DNA of 34,060 nt from an uncultured Pelagibacteraceae bacterium (GTDB taxonomy: Bacteria > Pseudomonadota > Alphaproteobacteria > Pelagibacterales > Pelagibacteraceae), in contig CACDNT010000011.1 of the NCBI GenBank assembly GCA_902554195.1, positions 1 to 34,060 of the forward strand, read 5' to 3'. The notes beneath the pieces are model-generated. The model saw nothing but the letters and a program-made list of their open reading frames with translations, searched no databases and had not been told where the DNA came from. Positions within the stretch are counted from its first letter, which is position 1, and the number at the start of each line of letters is the position of its first letter. Both the position numbers and the translations under genes were made by a program. Shown here one piece after another: positions 18,835 through 29,521 of the stretch.

Positions 18835-19916
18835 TAATATTTATTATCACTTTTTACTATATCAACATTATGAACCATACTTTCGTAAAAACCAGCTTTT
18901 GTTATTTTAACAAATTGTGGTTTATCTCTTAGATATTTAATTTGTCTTGATCCTAAGTATCCCATAGATGATCTTAATCCACCAATTAATTTAAAAATTA
19001 TATTATCTACTTTGCCTTTATATTTTGCAAATCCTTCTACTCCTTCTGGCACATACTTAGACGAGTCCTTTTGCTTTGATTGAAAGTATCGATCTGCAGA
19101 TCCTTTATTCATAGCACCAACTGAGCCCATACCTCTAAAATTTTTAAATAGTTTTCCATTTCTCTTTATCAGTTTTCCTGGAGCTTCATCCGTCCCAGCA
19201 AACAATGAGCCAATCATAACTGCATCTGCTCCAGCAGCAAATGCTTTTGCTAAATCACCTGAGTATTTTATTCCACCGTCAGAAATAATCTTTACATTTT
19301 TATTTTTTATTCCATTTCTAACTTCTAGTATTGCACTAAGTTGCGGGACACCAATACCTGCAACTAATCTTGTAGTACATATTGATCCAGGTCCAATCCC
19401 AACTTTGATAACATCAACACCAAGCTTTAACAAAAATTTTGCTGCAGCAGGTGTAGCAATATTTCCGGCACAAAGAGCAGTTTTTTTGTCTTTTGTTTTT
19501 TTGATAAACTTTATTATTTCTGAGACCTTTTTTGTATGTCCATGTGCAGTATCAACAACAATCATGTCAATTTTTTCTTTAAGTATTGCCTCTGCTCTTT
19601 TAAATTCACTTGGTCCTGCTCCAACAGCTGCGCCTACTAAAAGTTTTTGTTTTTTTACTTTCTTAATTTCAAGAATTTGTTTTTTTATATCTAAATTTCT
19701 ATGAATAATTCCTATCCCGCCTGCTTTCGCTATCGCAATAGCCATTTTACTTTCGGTAACAGTATCCATAGCTGAAGATAATAGAGGAATTTTTAATTTT
19801 AAATAATTTGTAAGTTTAATGCTAGTATCAACATCTGAGGGTAAGATCTCAGAATACTTAGGCATCAAAGTTACATCATCAAAGGTGAGAGCTTCTTTTA
19901 TAGGAACCATGATCAT
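18834..19916 (-). CDS. guaB: IMP dehydrogenase lacking the CBS/Bateman domain
   Basis: GIGPGSICTTRLVAGIGVPQ catalytic loop, SDGGIKYSGDLAKAFAAGADAVMIGSLFAGTDEAPG, RGMGSVGAMNKGSADRYFQ flap; 360 aa with direct LEIKKVKKQKLLVGAAVG junction. Confidence 0.93.
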   Translation of the reverse strand: MIMVPIKEALTFDDVTLMPKYSEILPSDVDTSIKLTNYLKLKIPLLSSAMDTVTESKMAIAIAKAGGIGIIHRNLDIKKQILEIKKVKKQKLLVGAAVGAGPSEFKRAEAILKEKIDMIVVDTAHGHTKKVSEIIKFIKKTKDKKTALCAGNIATPAAAKFLLKLGVDVIKVGIGPGSICTTRLVAGIGVPQLSAILEVRNGIKNKNVKIISDGGIKYSGDLAKAFAAGADAVMIGSLFAGTDEAPGKLIKRNGKLFKNFRGMGSVGAMNKGSADRYFQSKQKDSSKYVPEGVEGFAKYKGKVDNIIFKLIGGLRSSMGYLGSRQIKYLRDKPQFVKITKAGFYESMVHNVDIVKSDNKY

Positions 19917-19947
19917 TTATATACGATTCCTTTTAAATTTAAAGAAA

Positions 19948-20559
19948 CTATCTAAGATTTTTACAAATTATAAAACTTTCTTTAGAGTCTTTTCTACTAG
20001 ATTTAGGTTTAAAAACCTTCACTTCTTTAAAAATCTTTTTTCCCAGTGCGACAATTTCATTGAAGGTACTACCCATAAATATTTTTGAAATAAAAAAACC
20101 CTTTTCTGAAATCACATCTTTTGAAAAAACCATCGCCTCTTTACATAATTCACCAGTTTGAATTGAATCGATATTTTTTATCCCAGTGGTGTTTACGGCC
20201 ATGTCAGACATGACTACATCTGGTTTTTTTTTGAGATATTCTTTAATTTGGTCTTGAGTATCAACTGAAGTAAAGTCACCCCGAATTTGTAAAGTATTTT
20301 CTATATTTTCCATCTCTTTTAGATCTATAGAAATTATCTTTCCGCTCTTAACTACTTTTGCAACATACTGTGACCAGCTGCCAGGAGCAGCTCCAATGTC
20401 TACAACTGACATTCCACCTTTGAATATTTTAAATTTTTCATCTATCTCTTTTAATTTATACGCTGACCTTGCTCGATAACCATCAACCTTTGATTGACGT
20501 ACATAAGTATCCCGTCTTTGTTTATTTATCCAATTTTTTGAAATCTTATTTTTTTTCAA
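19948..20559 (-). CDS. rlmE: 23S rRNA (uridine-2'-O) methyltransferase, RrmJ/FtsJ family
   Basis: RSAYKLKEIDEKF, VVDIGAAPGSWSQY, DVVMSDMAVNTTG, KIF, KPKSSRKDSKESF. Confidence 0.95.
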   Translation of the reverse strand: MKKNKISKNWINKQRRDTYVRQSKVDGYRARSAYKLKEIDEKFKIFKGGMSVVDIGAAPGSWSQYVAKVVKSGKIISIDLKEMENIENTLQIRGDFTSVDTQDQIKEYLKKKPDVVMSDMAVNTTGIKNIDSIQTGELCKEAMVFSKDVISEKGFFISKIFMGSTFNEIVALGKKIFKEVKVFKPKSSRKDSKESFIICKNLR

Positions 20560-21471
20560 TTAAGTATTATATCTTAAACTTTTTAGTATTTTATCTTTCT
20601 CTAAAGTTTCTAATTCAATTTTAATACTTTTATCCACCCGCATATCTTTACCATCTTTCCAAATACCTGCCGCAAGATGCATTATGCCAATTTTATAATT
20701 TGGCAAGTATGGTTCGACAAATAAATTTTGTTTCTGATCATATTTTGGGAGTAAATTACTTGTGATCCAATTACAATTTAATGGAAGAAATTCAGTTTCC
20801 AAATTATCAATATAAACAGACATATTAATTGCTAAACCTTCAGATCCAAAAATATTACCTGCTTTTAGAGTTTTCTCTAAATTATTTTGCCAAGTGCTCC
20901 ATCCTTTAGAATCTTTTTCTAAGGAAAAAACTCCAATATTAATATGTGGTGCAAAAGCTAATTTCCTAGCATCTGCATAACTAATTTTTGATTTTACAGC
21001 GTGTTTAAAATTTTGAGATTTGATTAACGCCAGCTTTCCAAAAAGCCAGTTTACTTTTGATGTAATCTTATATCCTGGGCCAATCGTTTGAGTAATTCCA
21101 AGCTTTCCATCATCACAAGCCTTGAAATATAATTCCACGCAACTCCAATCATTTACCCATGCATCACAATCAATCCACAGATATTTTTCGTAGTTAGGAA
21201 AGTATTTAGGTAAAAAGGCTCTTGAGACCTGACTTTTCAACCACTCTTTACCTTTAACCTTATAACCAGGCACTTCAATATCCCATTCAGCATTTTTAAT
21301 TTCATCAACTTTTTTAGATAAACTATCTCTCTGATCTTCTTTTAATCCTGCATCTAAAATACAGATAGCAACATCTTCACTCTGTTTAAATCTTTTAATT
21401 GAATCTACTAGTTCATCTAGTAAAGGAAAATAATTAGCATCAGCTAAAGAAACGATTACATTTTTTTTCAT
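20560..21471 (-). CDS. GT-A type glycosyltransferase-like protein (GT8-like)
   Basis: Starts VIVSLADANYFPLLDELVDSI; KYLWIDCDAWV gives a DxD motif in a GT8-like context; later APHINIGVFSL. Confidence 0.65.
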   Translation of the reverse strand: MKKNVIVSLADANYFPLLDELVDSIKRFKQSEDVAICILDAGLKEDQRDSLSKKVDEIKNAEWDIEVPGYKVKGKEWLKSQVSRAFLPKYFPNYEKYLWIDCDAWVNDWSCVELYFKACDDGKLGITQTIGPGYKITSKVNWLFGKLALIKSQNFKHAVKSKISYADARKLAFAPHINIGVFSLEKDSKGWSTWQNNLEKTLKAGNIFGSEGLAINMSVYIDNLETEFLPLNCNWITSNLLPKYDQKQNLFVEPYLPNYKIGIMHLAAGIWKDGKDMRVDKSIKIELETLEKDKILKSLRYNT

Positions 21472-22274
21472 TAAAGTACGTCTTCAAGGTCATCTTCGTC
21501 TTGAATTTTGTCATTTTCATGTTGTTTCTTAATTTTTTGAAAATGGAAAAAGCTTATTGGTAATAAAAGTACATAAATTGCAGTACTTATCGCAATTACA
21601 TTAAAAGTATAAATCAATAAAAGTCCAAAAAATAAAACTATTCCAAATAAAAGAAATATTGTTGTCTTTCTTGGGATCACTATCTTTTTAAAAGAGTAAC
21701 TAGGGAATTTACTAATTAGTAAAAAAGAAGTCGCAATAAAAAAAATGGGTACCATTAAATCATAATTCAATTGAACAAAGTTAAAACCACTTAAACTAAT
21801 GATCAAAGGTGTTAAAACCAAAATTCCTCCAGCTGGTGATGGAACTCCCTCAAAAAAATTATCTCTCCATGAAGGTTCTTGATTTGAATTTATGTTAAAC
21901 CTTGCCAAACGTAATGCAACGCAAATTACATAAACTAAACAAAGCAACCAACCAAATCTTCCTAAAGTATTTAGCTTCCAGAAAAACATTATAAATGCTG
22001 GTGCTACCCCAAAACTGATCATATCAGTAAGCGAGTCTAATTCTTTTCCAACTTTAGAAGTCCCTCTAATCAATCTAGCTATTCTTCCATCAAGACCATC
22101 GATTAAAGCAGCAAAGAGAATTGCTATAATTGCAAGCTCAAACCTACCGTCTAGAGCAAATCGTATTGAGGTTAAACCAATACAAACTCCTATTAATGTA
22201 AGCATATTAGGTAAGATCATTCTTGCTCTTTTTTTATCTGCTACGATCTTTAAATTATTTTTTGGTTGTTCCAT
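21471..22274 (-). CDS. pssA: CDP-diacylglycerol-serine O-phosphatidyltransferase
   Basis: DGLDGRIARLIRGTSKVGKELDSLTDMISFGVAPA (CDP-alcohol phosphatidyltransferase motif) and multiple TM segments. Confidence 0.95.
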   Translation of the reverse strand: MEQPKNNLKIVADKKRARMILPNMLTLIGVCIGLTSIRFALDGRFELAIIAILFAALIDGLDGRIARLIRGTSKVGKELDSLTDMISFGVAPAFIMFFWKLNTLGRFGWLLCLVYVICVALRLARFNINSNQEPSWRDNFFEGVPSPAGGILVLTPLIISLSGFNFVQLNYDLMVPIFFIATSFLLISKFPSYSFKKIVIPRKTTIFLLFGIVLFFGLLLIYTFNVIAISTAIYVLLLPISFFHFQKIKKQHENDKIQDEDDLEDVL

Positions 22275-22275
22275 T

Positions 22276-22923
22276 TTATTTTTTAGCTAATAGTGTTTCG
22301 CCTGAAATAGCTTTTTGACCTACTTTGACTAAAGGTTGATAATTTTCGTAGTAAACATCTGCTCTGCTTCCAAATCTTATCATTCCAATTCTATCACCTT
22401 GTTTTAATTCTTGATCTTTATTAGACTCACAAACTATTCTTCTTGCAACTAGTCCTGCTATTTGAACTACAACAATATCGTTATTATCCGTGTCCTTAAT
22501 TTTAAAATAATTTCTCTCATTATCTTCACTTGCTTTATCAAGAGAAGCATTAACAAACGCTCCAGGCTTATATAAAATTTCCTCAATTTTTCCAGCACAT
22601 GGAGTTCTATTAACATGGCAATCAAATACGTTCATAAAAACGCTGATTTTATTAAATTTTTTATTTTCTAAACCTAGCTCTTTTGGACCATCAACTTCCT
22701 CAACTTTTATGATTTCTCCATCAGCAGGGCTAACTAGATAATTATTATCATTAATAATTACTCTATCTGGATCTCTAAAAAAATAATAAACCCAGATTGT
22801 TAATACTAAACCAATTAAACCTAAAAAATTACTGAAACTATAAAATACGATTGTAACAATCCCAGAGATAACTAGGAACTTGTATCCCTCAGCGTGAATT
22901 TTTGGAAATATCTTACTAAACAT
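22276..22923 (-). CDS. psd: Phosphatidylserine decarboxylase (short form)
   Basis: FFRDPDR, VSPADGEI, FMNVFDCHVNRTPCAG, and MIRFGSRADVY with the self-cleavage GS. Confidence 0.95.
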   Translation of the reverse strand: MFSKIFPKIHAEGYKFLVISGIVTIVFYSFSNFLGLIGLVLTIWVYYFFRDPDRVIINDNNYLVSPADGEIIKVEEVDGPKELGLENKKFNKISVFMNVFDCHVNRTPCAGKIEEILYKPGAFVNASLDKASEDNERNYFKIKDTDNNDIVVVQIAGLVARRIVCESNKDQELKQGDRIGMIRFGSRADVYYENYQPLVKVGQKAISGETLLAKK

Positions 22924-22996
22924 GTTCTTCTATTTGATAATTTTTCATTAATATGTATATAAAATTACGAAATTCAATTATTAAGATATAAATAAA

Positions 22997-24211
22997 GTGA
23001 GCAAAATTACTGTAAAAAACCCCATTGTAGAGTTAGATGGTGATGAAATGACCAGAATAATCTGGGAATTTATTAAAAAAAAATTAATCCTTCCTTATCT
23101 TGATATTGGTATCGAATATTACGATTTAGGCATGAAAAGCAGAGATGATACTGATGATCAGATCACAATAGACTCTGCTAATGCAATTAAGAAAATTGGC
23201 GTAGGTATAAAGTGTGCCACTATCACTCCTGATGAAGCAAGAGTTGAGGAATTTAATTTAAAAAAAATGTGGAGATCACCAAATGGAACAATAAGAAATA
23301 TCATTGGTGGAACTGTTTTTAGAGAACCTATAATTTGTTCTAACATTCCAAAATTAGTGCCTTCGTGGTCAGATCCAGTAGTAATTGGTAGACATGCTTT
23401 TGGTGATCAATACAGAGCAACTGATTTTAAAGTTCCAGGTAAAGGAAAGATGGAAGTTAAGTGGACATCAGAGGATGGTAAAGATGAAATTAAATACGAG
23501 GTATTTAATTTTACTGGACCAGGAGTTGCTCTTTCAATGTATAACTTAGATAAATCCATCGAAGACTTTGCTAGATCTTGCTTTAGTTACGGTCTAATAA
23601 AAAAGTGGCCAGTCTATCTTTCAACAAAAAATACAATCCTTAAGAAATACGATGGACGTTTTAAAGACATTTTTGAAAATGTGTTTAATAAAGAATTTAA
23701 AGAAAAATTTGATAAAGAAAAAATTACCTATGAACATAGATTAATTGACGACATGGTTGCATGTGCAATGAAATGGAGTGGAAAATATATTTGGGCTTGT
23801 AAAAACTACGATGGTGATGTTCAGTCTGATACGATGGCACAGGGTTATGGCTCTTTAGGTTTAATGACAAGTACACTCTTAACTCCTGATGGAAAAATTA
23901 TGGAAGCTGAAGCAGCCCACGGAACGGTTACAAGGCACTATAGAATGCATCAGCAAGGAAAAGAAACATCAACCAATCCAATCGCCTCGATTTTTGCCTG
24001 GACGAGAGGTTTAGCCCACCGAGGTAAATTAGACGGAAATGATGATCTTATAAAGTTTGCTAACACTATTGAACAAGTTTGTATTGATTGTGTCGAAAGT
24101 GGTTCTATGACCAAAGATCTAGCGATATTAGTTGGGCCATCAAGTAAGTACTTAACTACAAATCAATTTCTAGATGAAATTGATAATAATTTAAAAAAGA
24201 AATTAAATTAA
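22997..24211 (+). CDS. icd: NADP-dependent isocitrate dehydrogenase (GTG start)
   Basis: [68 protein letters not shown]; codon at 22997 is GTG. Confidence 0.97.
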   Translation: MSKITVKNPIVELDGDEMTRIIWEFIKKKLILPYLDIGIEYYDLGMKSRDDTDDQITIDSANAIKKIGVGIKCATITPDEARVEEFNLKKMWRSPNGTIRNIIGGTVFREPIICSNIPKLVPSWSDPVVIGRHAFGDQYRATDFKVPGKGKMEVKWTSEDGKDEIKYEVFNFTGPGVALSMYNLDKSIEDFARSCFSYGLIKKWPVYLSTKNTILKKYDGRFKDIFENVFNKEFKEKFDKEKITYEHRLIDDMVACAMKWSGKYIWACKNYDGDVQSDTMAQGYGSLGLMTSTLLTPDGKIMEAEAAHGTVTRHYRMHQQGKETSTNPIASIFAWTRGLAHRGKLDGNDDLIKFANTIEQVCIDCVESGSMTKDLAILVGPSSKYLTTNQFLDEIDNNLKKKLN

Positions 24212-26869
24212 GGACTTAATTTTTTCAAAAGCTTCATCAATTTTGCTCTTATCTTGACCCCCTGCTTGAGCAAAATCTTTTCTACCACCACCGCCTTTTC
24301 CACCAATTGTCTCTGATCCTAATTTTGCAAATTTTACTGCATCATATTTATCAACTAATTTTTCAGTAATACCAACAGCCAAGCCAACTTTACCTTCACT
24401 ACTTGCAAAAACAATTACGATACCATCACCTAATTCTTTTTTACCATTATCAACTAATTTTCTTAAATCTTTAGGAGGTAAATCTTGTACTTTTTGAAAT
24501 CTAACCTTTATATCATTTATCTTATCATCTTTAATAATGTTTTTGGTTTTATCTTGAAGAACTGAACTAACATTTAGTTGTTCAAGTTGTCGTGAAAGAT
24601 TTTTTATAATTTCTTTTAAATCTTTATTATCAACATTTGGTTTGCCTCCAAGTTTAATAATTTGCGATGACAAATCTTTAATTGTTTCTTCATCTTTTTG
24701 AGTAGATAAAGTTGATAATTTTTCTTTATTCTTAATAAAATCCTCAAGTTGTTTATCTCTTAAAGCTTCAACTCTTCTAACACCTGCAGCAATAGACGAT
24801 TGGCTTACAGTTTTAAATTTTCCAATATCACCGGTATTTCTGACATGTGTTCCTCCACATAACTCTGTTGAAAAATATGCTTCTTTTTCCTTTCCCATGG
24901 ACACAACACGGACTTCTTCGCCATATTTTTCACCAAAAAAAGCTAGTGCTCCTTTTTCAATTGCAGCTTTTGGTGTCATAATTCTTGTGGTTACTTCAGA
25001 ACTATTTGAAACATATTCATTAACTAGCTTATCAATAGTCTCTAGCTCTTCATTAGTAATTGGTTTCATATGACTGAAGTCAAATCTTAATCTGTCTGGA
25101 GCAACTAATGATCCTTTTTGCATAACATGTTTACCTAAGGTTCTTCTTAATGACTCGTGGAGTAAGTGTGTAGCAGAATGATAAGCTTTTAGATTATCTC
25201 TTCTCTCTACATCTATTTTCATTTCAACTACATCATTAATTTTCATTTCTCCAGTTTTCAAAGATCCGTAATGAACAAATAAGTCTCCAAGTTTCTTTTG
25301 CGTATCTTCTACTTCAAAAACAGAATTACCAGAAACAATTGTACCTTTATCACCAAGTTGTCCTCCTGACTCTCCATAAAACGGGGTTTGATTGGTAATG
25401 ATCATTCCCTCTTCCCCAGAAGATAAAGATTTTGTCTCTTTATTATCTTTAATTAAATTTAAGATAACACCCTCAGACTGATTAGACTCGTAACCTAAAA
25501 ATTCTGTTGGACCAATTTTATCTTTAATTGAAAACCAAATTGCTTCCTCAGAACTATCCCCAGAACCTTTCCAATTCTTTTTTGCAAGTTCTTTGCTTTT
25601 TTTCATTAATTCATCAAATTTCTGATGATCAACTTTTAAAGATTTATTCTTTAAAATGTCTTCAGTTAGGTCTAATGGAAAACCATAAGTGTCATATAAT
25701 TTGAAAGCAACATCCCCAGGTAAAACTTTGTCTATTTTTGCAATTTCATCATTTAAAATTTTAATACCTCTATCAAGTAAAACTAAAAATTTCTCCTCCT
25801 CCATCCTTAAAGTTTCTTTGATTAAAGATTGAGATCTTTCAAGCTCTGGATAGTTTCCTGACATCTCGTTTTTTAAAGAGTCAAAAATTTTATAAAAAAT
25901 TGGTTCTTTAGATCCTAACAAATGAGAATGTCTCATTCCTCTTCTCATAATTCTTCTTAGAACATATCCGCGACCTTCATTTGATGGTAAAACTCCTTCG
26001 GCTAAAAGAAATGAACTTGCTCTTAAGTGATCAGCAATTACTCTAAAACTAGAGATATTTTTATCTTCTTGTTTGACTTTTGTTGCATCAGATATTGAGC
26101 TAATTAATTTCTTAAAATGATCAGTTTGATAGTTATCATGTGTGCCTTGTAAAAGAGCAGCAATTCTCTCTAACCCCATTCCTGTATCAACAGATGGTTT
26201 TGGCAAATCAATTCTTTTTTCTTTTGAGACTTGCTCATACTGCATAAAGACTAGGTTCCAAATTTCAATAAAACGATCTCCATCTTGATCTTTGGTTCCG
26301 GGCAATCCACCTTTTAAATGATCACCATGATCATAAAATATTTCTGAGCAAGGACCACAAGGACCAGTTTCACCCATTGACCAGAAATTATCCGATGTTG
26401 CAATTCTAATTATTCTGTCATCACTAAAACCCGCTATTTTTTTCCAGAAATTAAAAGCCTCATCATCTTCATGAAAAACGGTTACATAAAGCCTATTTTT
26501 ATCTAAACCAAAATCTTTAGTGATTAAATTCCATGCAAGCTCAATTCCTCTTTCTTTGAAATAATCTCCAAAAGAAAAATTTCCCAACATTTCAAAGAAA
26601 GTATGATGTCTTGGTGTGTAGCCAACATTTTCTAAATCATTATGTTTACCGCCTGCTCTAACACACTTTTGCGAAGTGGTAGCTCTTTGATAATCTCTTT
26701 TTTCTAAACCAGTAAATACATTTTTAAACTGAACCATTCCTGAATTAGCAAACATTAAGGTTGGATCGTTATTTGGGACTAAATTGCTAGACTCAACAAT
26801 CTTATGATCATTTTTCTCGAAATATTTAAGAAACGTACTTCTTATCTCATTTAGTGATTTGTCCGCCAT
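24203..26869 (-). CDS. alaS: Alanyl-tRNA synthetase
   Basis: [68 protein letters not shown]. Confidence 0.98.
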   Translation of the reverse strand: MADKSLNEIRSTFLKYFEKNDHKIVESSNLVPNNDPTLMFANSGMVQFKNVFTGLEKRDYQRATTSQKCVRAGGKHNDLENVGYTPRHHTFFEMLGNFSFGDYFKERGIELAWNLITKDFGLDKNRLYVTVFHEDDEAFNFWKKIAGFSDDRIIRIATSDNFWSMGETGPCGPCSEIFYDHGDHLKGGLPGTKDQDGDRFIEIWNLVFMQYEQVSKEKRIDLPKPSVDTGMGLERIAALLQGTHDNYQTDHFKKLISSISDATKVKQEDKNISSFRVIADHLRASSFLLAEGVLPSNEGRGYVLRRIMRRGMRHSHLLGSKEPIFYKIFDSLKNEMSGNYPELERSQSLIKETLRMEEEKFLVLLDRGIKILNDEIAKIDKVLPGDVAFKLYDTYGFPLDLTEDILKNKSLKVDHQKFDELMKKSKELAKKNWKGSGDSSEEAIWFSIKDKIGPTEFLGYESNQSEGVILNLIKDNKETKSLSSGEEGMIITNQTPFYGESGGQLGDKGTIVSGNSVFEVEDTQKKLGDLFVHYGSLKTGEMKINDVVEMKIDVERRDNLKAYHSATHLLHESLRRTLGKHVMQKGSLVAPDRLRFDFSHMKPITNEELETIDKLVNEYVSNSSEVTTRIMTPKAAIEKGALAFFGEKYGEEVRVVSMGKEKEAYFSTELCGGTHVRNTGDIGKFKTVSQSSIAAGVRRVEALRDKQLEDFIKNKEKLSTLSTQKDEETIKDLSSQIIKLGGKPNVDNKDLKEIIKNLSRQLEQLNVSSVLQDKTKNIIKDDKINDIKVRFQKVQDLPPKDLRKLVDNGKKELGDGIVIVFASSEGKVGLAVGITEKLVDKYDAVKFAKLGSETIGGKGGGGRKDFAQAGGQDKSKIDEAFEKIKSLI

Positions 26870-26918
26870 ATTTTTAAAATACAGCTTTTTTATTCTATGT
26901 CTAGATAACGATAAGGGG

Positions 26919-26943
26919 GAAAGGCGCTTATAATAAGCGCCTT
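26919..26943 (-). terminator. Strong hairpin between recA and alaS
   Basis: Perfect 11-bp stem AAAGGCGCTTA / TAAGCGCCTTT with TAA loop, 26 nt past the recA stop; weak U-tract on the minus strand (TTT then CCCCC), so termination is not certain. Confidence 0.6.
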
Positions 26944-26968
26944 TATAATTTAAAGATGACCTTTAATT

Positions 26969-28117
26969 CTAGTTCTTTTTAGTAGGAGCAGTCTCTTTTG
27001 CAGCCTCTTCTTTTTCAGCTACTTTCTTCTCCTTTTCAATTTTTTCAGGACTTAATGGATTTCCTTCAATTTTCTTTGAAATCACACCAGCTTTTTCTCT
27101 AATTGCCATTTCTATTTCTGCAGCAACTTTAGGATTTTGTGCAAGATAAGTTTTTGCATTTTCTCTACCTTGTCCAATTTTCTCGCCTTTATAAGCATAC
27201 CAAGCTCCTGATTTTTCAATGATATCAGCTTTAGCACCTAGATCGACTAACTCACCCATTTTGCTAATGCCTCTTCCATACATCAAATCAAACTCAACAA
27301 CTTTAAATGGTGGTGCAACTTTATTTTTAACTACTTTAACTCTTGTAGTATTTCCAATAATTTCATCTTTGTCTTTGATGGCACCAATTCTTCTAATATC
27401 CATTCTAACAGAAGAGTAAAACTTAAGTGCATTACCACCTGATGTTGTTTCTGGACTTCCAAACATAACTCCAATTTTCATTCTGATTTGATTAATGAAA
27501 ATCATCATTGTGTTTGTGTTTGAAATTGAACCAGTTAATTTTCTTAAAGCCTGACTCATTAATCTTGACTGAAGACCAACATGATGATCTCCCATCTCAC
27601 CTTCAATTTCAGCCTTTGGAGTTAAAGCTGCAACTGAGTCAATTACGATAACTGAAATAGAGCCTGATTTTACTAGTGTATCTGCTATTTCTAAAGCTTG
27701 TTCACCAGCATCTGGTTGTGAAATTAAAAGCTCCTCAGTATTTACACCTAATTTTTTTGCATAAACTGGATCTAAAGCATGCTCTGCATCAACGAATGCA
27801 CAAATTCCACCAGCTTTTTGAGCTTCAGCAACAACTTGTAATGCTAATGTTGTTTTTCCAGAACTCTCTGGTCCGTAAACTTCAATAATTCTTCCTTTAG
27901 GTAAACCACCTATTCCTAAAGCCAAATCTAAACTTAAAGAACCTGTAGATATCGACTCGATATCCATTGCTCTTTTTTCACCAAGCTTCATCACAGAGCC
28001 TTTTCCAAAATTATCTGTGATTTGGCTGATTGCTGCGTCTAAAGCTTTATTTTTCTCTTTATTATCCAATTCTTGATCTTTAGTAGATTTAACCACTTTT
28101 AAGTTATTTTTAGTCAT
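26969..28117 (-). CDS. recA: Recombinase RecA
   Basis: [79 protein letters not shown]. Confidence 0.98.
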   Translation of the reverse strand: MTKNNLKVVKSTKDQELDNKEKNKALDAAISQITDNFGKGSVMKLGEKRAMDIESISTGSLSLDLALGIGGLPKGRIIEVYGPESSGKTTLALQVVAEAQKAGGICAFVDAEHALDPVYAKKLGVNTEELLISQPDAGEQALEIADTLVKSGSISVIVIDSVAALTPKAEIEGEMGDHHVGLQSRLMSQALRKLTGSISNTNTMMIFINQIRMKIGVMFGSPETTSGGNALKFYSSVRMDIRRIGAIKDKDEIIGNTTRVKVVKNKVAPPFKVVEFDLMYGRGISKMGELVDLGAKADIIEKSGAWYAYKGEKIGQGRENAKTYLAQNPKVAAEIEMAIREKAGVISKKIEGNPLSPEKIEKEKKVAEKEEAAKETAPTKKN

Positions 28118-28167
28118 TTTTTGCCTCTTTTTTTAATATTTTTGTCACTCGAATCATGCTTATAAAT

Positions 28168-28182
28168 GTACACATTTTGTTC
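28168..28182 (-). promoter_or_regulatory. Near-match to alphaproteobacterial LexA (SOS) box upstream of recA
   Basis: Minus strand GAAC-AAAATGT-GTAC, one mismatch to GAAC-N7-GAAC, about 50 nt before the recA ATG. Confidence 0.5.
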
Positions 28183-28225
28183 TCATTGGCAAGATTTATT
28201 TATTTAAGCCTAAAAAAGCTAATTT

Positions 28226-29521
28226 TTATCTTAATTTGAGATATTCGCTATTGAGCAATCCGATAGATTTTAAAAGATTAAACTGTGAAAGAATGTAGTT
28301 TCTCTCTGAGTCTGCTAAAGATATCTGAGCATTTAACAATAAAGAGTTAGACTGAATAACCTCTAAAGTAGTTCTATCTGAACCACTATTATATTCAGCT
28401 ACTATTCCCTCATTTGCGATTTCTGCAGCATTCACTTGAGCTCTTACTGAATTAAGTAAACTTTTGTTTGATTTATAATTTGACCATGCACTTGCAACAT
28501 CTGTTTGATTTTTTTTGATCATGTTATTTAAAAGAAGATTTTTTTGTGTCTCCAAACTTTTATTTTTATTCAAATTTGCATAATTCTTTCCACCTGAGAA
28601 AAATGGCCATGTAATGGTTGCCTTTAAAGTATCTTGCTCTTTTTCATCATAGGTAGAACTTAGATCATCTGTTTTTGATCTATCAAAAGATAAGGTTGCT
28701 GTTGGGGCTAAATCAGATCTTGCACTTGTTGTATCTTTTTTTGATTGTTCATATTCAAGTTGAGCTATAATTAAATCTGGATTACCTTTTTTTGATATCT
28801 CTATTGCAGAGTTTAATTCATTGGGCAAATTAACTATTGTGATAGATGATTTATCTAATGCTTCTGTATCATTAATAGTGCCAATCACATTTTCGTAATT
28901 TAGCTTACTTGTTAAAAAATCGTTTTCAGCTTGAATTAATTTCGCTTGTGCTCCAGCTAAAGAAGACTCGGATTGAGCAACATCCGATAAAGATATATTA
29001 CCTCGCTCAAGCCTAATTCTATCTGTTTCGACCTGTCGATCTAACAAATTAACATTTGATCTGTTAATCTTAAGTTTTTCATTGGCTGAAATTAACCCTG
29101 TATAAGCTTCAATTGATTTATATAGAATTTCTTGTTCTTTTTTTAAAAGCTTTGCTTTAGCTAATTCAATGCCAATTTTACTTTTACTTAATTCAGCACC
29201 TCTTCCAAAATCTATTAATGTTTGAGTAATTGTTAATGATTGCACAGTTGGGTCTACATCTGAAATTGTTGCATCTGTTCCGTTCTGATTGGTTAATTTA
29301 TTGGTGTCCTCTGAACTTTTACTTCCACTTAAGGTTACAGATGGAAGATATGAGCTCATCGAAATTTTCAGTTCTTGCTCAGAAATGTTTAGGCTTTCTC
29401 TTTCAGCATTTAATTCATTGTTATCATTATAAGCTTTTTTTAATGCTGCAGAAAAAGTTTCCGCGTTAGCATTATTTAACAAAAATACTAAACTTGTAAT
29501 TATAAATAAAATCCTAATCAT
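28226..29521 (-). CDS. tolC: TolC-family outer-membrane efflux protein
   Basis: Signal peptide; two-fold coiled-coil repeats; VQSLTITQTLIDFGRGAELSKSKI and TLEVIQSNSLLLNAQISLADSERNYILSQFNLLKSIGLL. Confidence 0.9.
   Translation of the reverse strand: MIRILFIITSLVFLLNNANAETFSAALKKAYNDNNELNAERESLNISEQELKISMSSYLPSVTLSGSKSSEDTNKLTNQNGTDATISDVDPTVQSLTITQTLIDFGRGAELSKSKIGIELAKAKLLKKEQEILYKSIEAYTGLISANEKLKINRSNVNLLDRQVETDRIRLERGNISLSDVAQSESSLAGAQAKLIQAENDFLTSKLNYENVIGTINDTEALDKSSITIVNLPNELNSAIEISKKGNPDLIIAQLEYEQSKKDTTSARSDLAPTATLSFDRSKTDDLSSTYDEKEQDTLKATITWPFFSGGKNYANLNKNKSLETQKNLLLNNMIKKNQTDVASAWSNYKSNKSLLNSVRAQVNAAEIANEGIVAEYNSGSDRTTLEVIQSNSLLLNAQISLADSERNYILSQFNLLKSIGLLNSEYLKLR

Noticed and set aside
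18834-19916. Possibility that guaB is actually GMP reductase (guaC)
   Set aside because: The loop reads CTTRLVAGIGVPQ and the flap keeps GSADRYFQ, IMPDH traits; it also neighbours guaA. GuaC would have CTTRVKTGVGYPQ.
16660-20088. Plus-strand ORFs 16660-16890, 17590-17787, 19405-19704, 19819-20088
   Set aside because: Antisense to panB, guaA, guaB and rlmE; hydrophobic translations are artefacts of complementary codons.
22924-22996. Riboswitch or regulatory RNA in the psd/icd divergent spacer
   Set aside because: Only 73 nt, AT-rich, no convincing paired stem; ordinary divergent promoter region.
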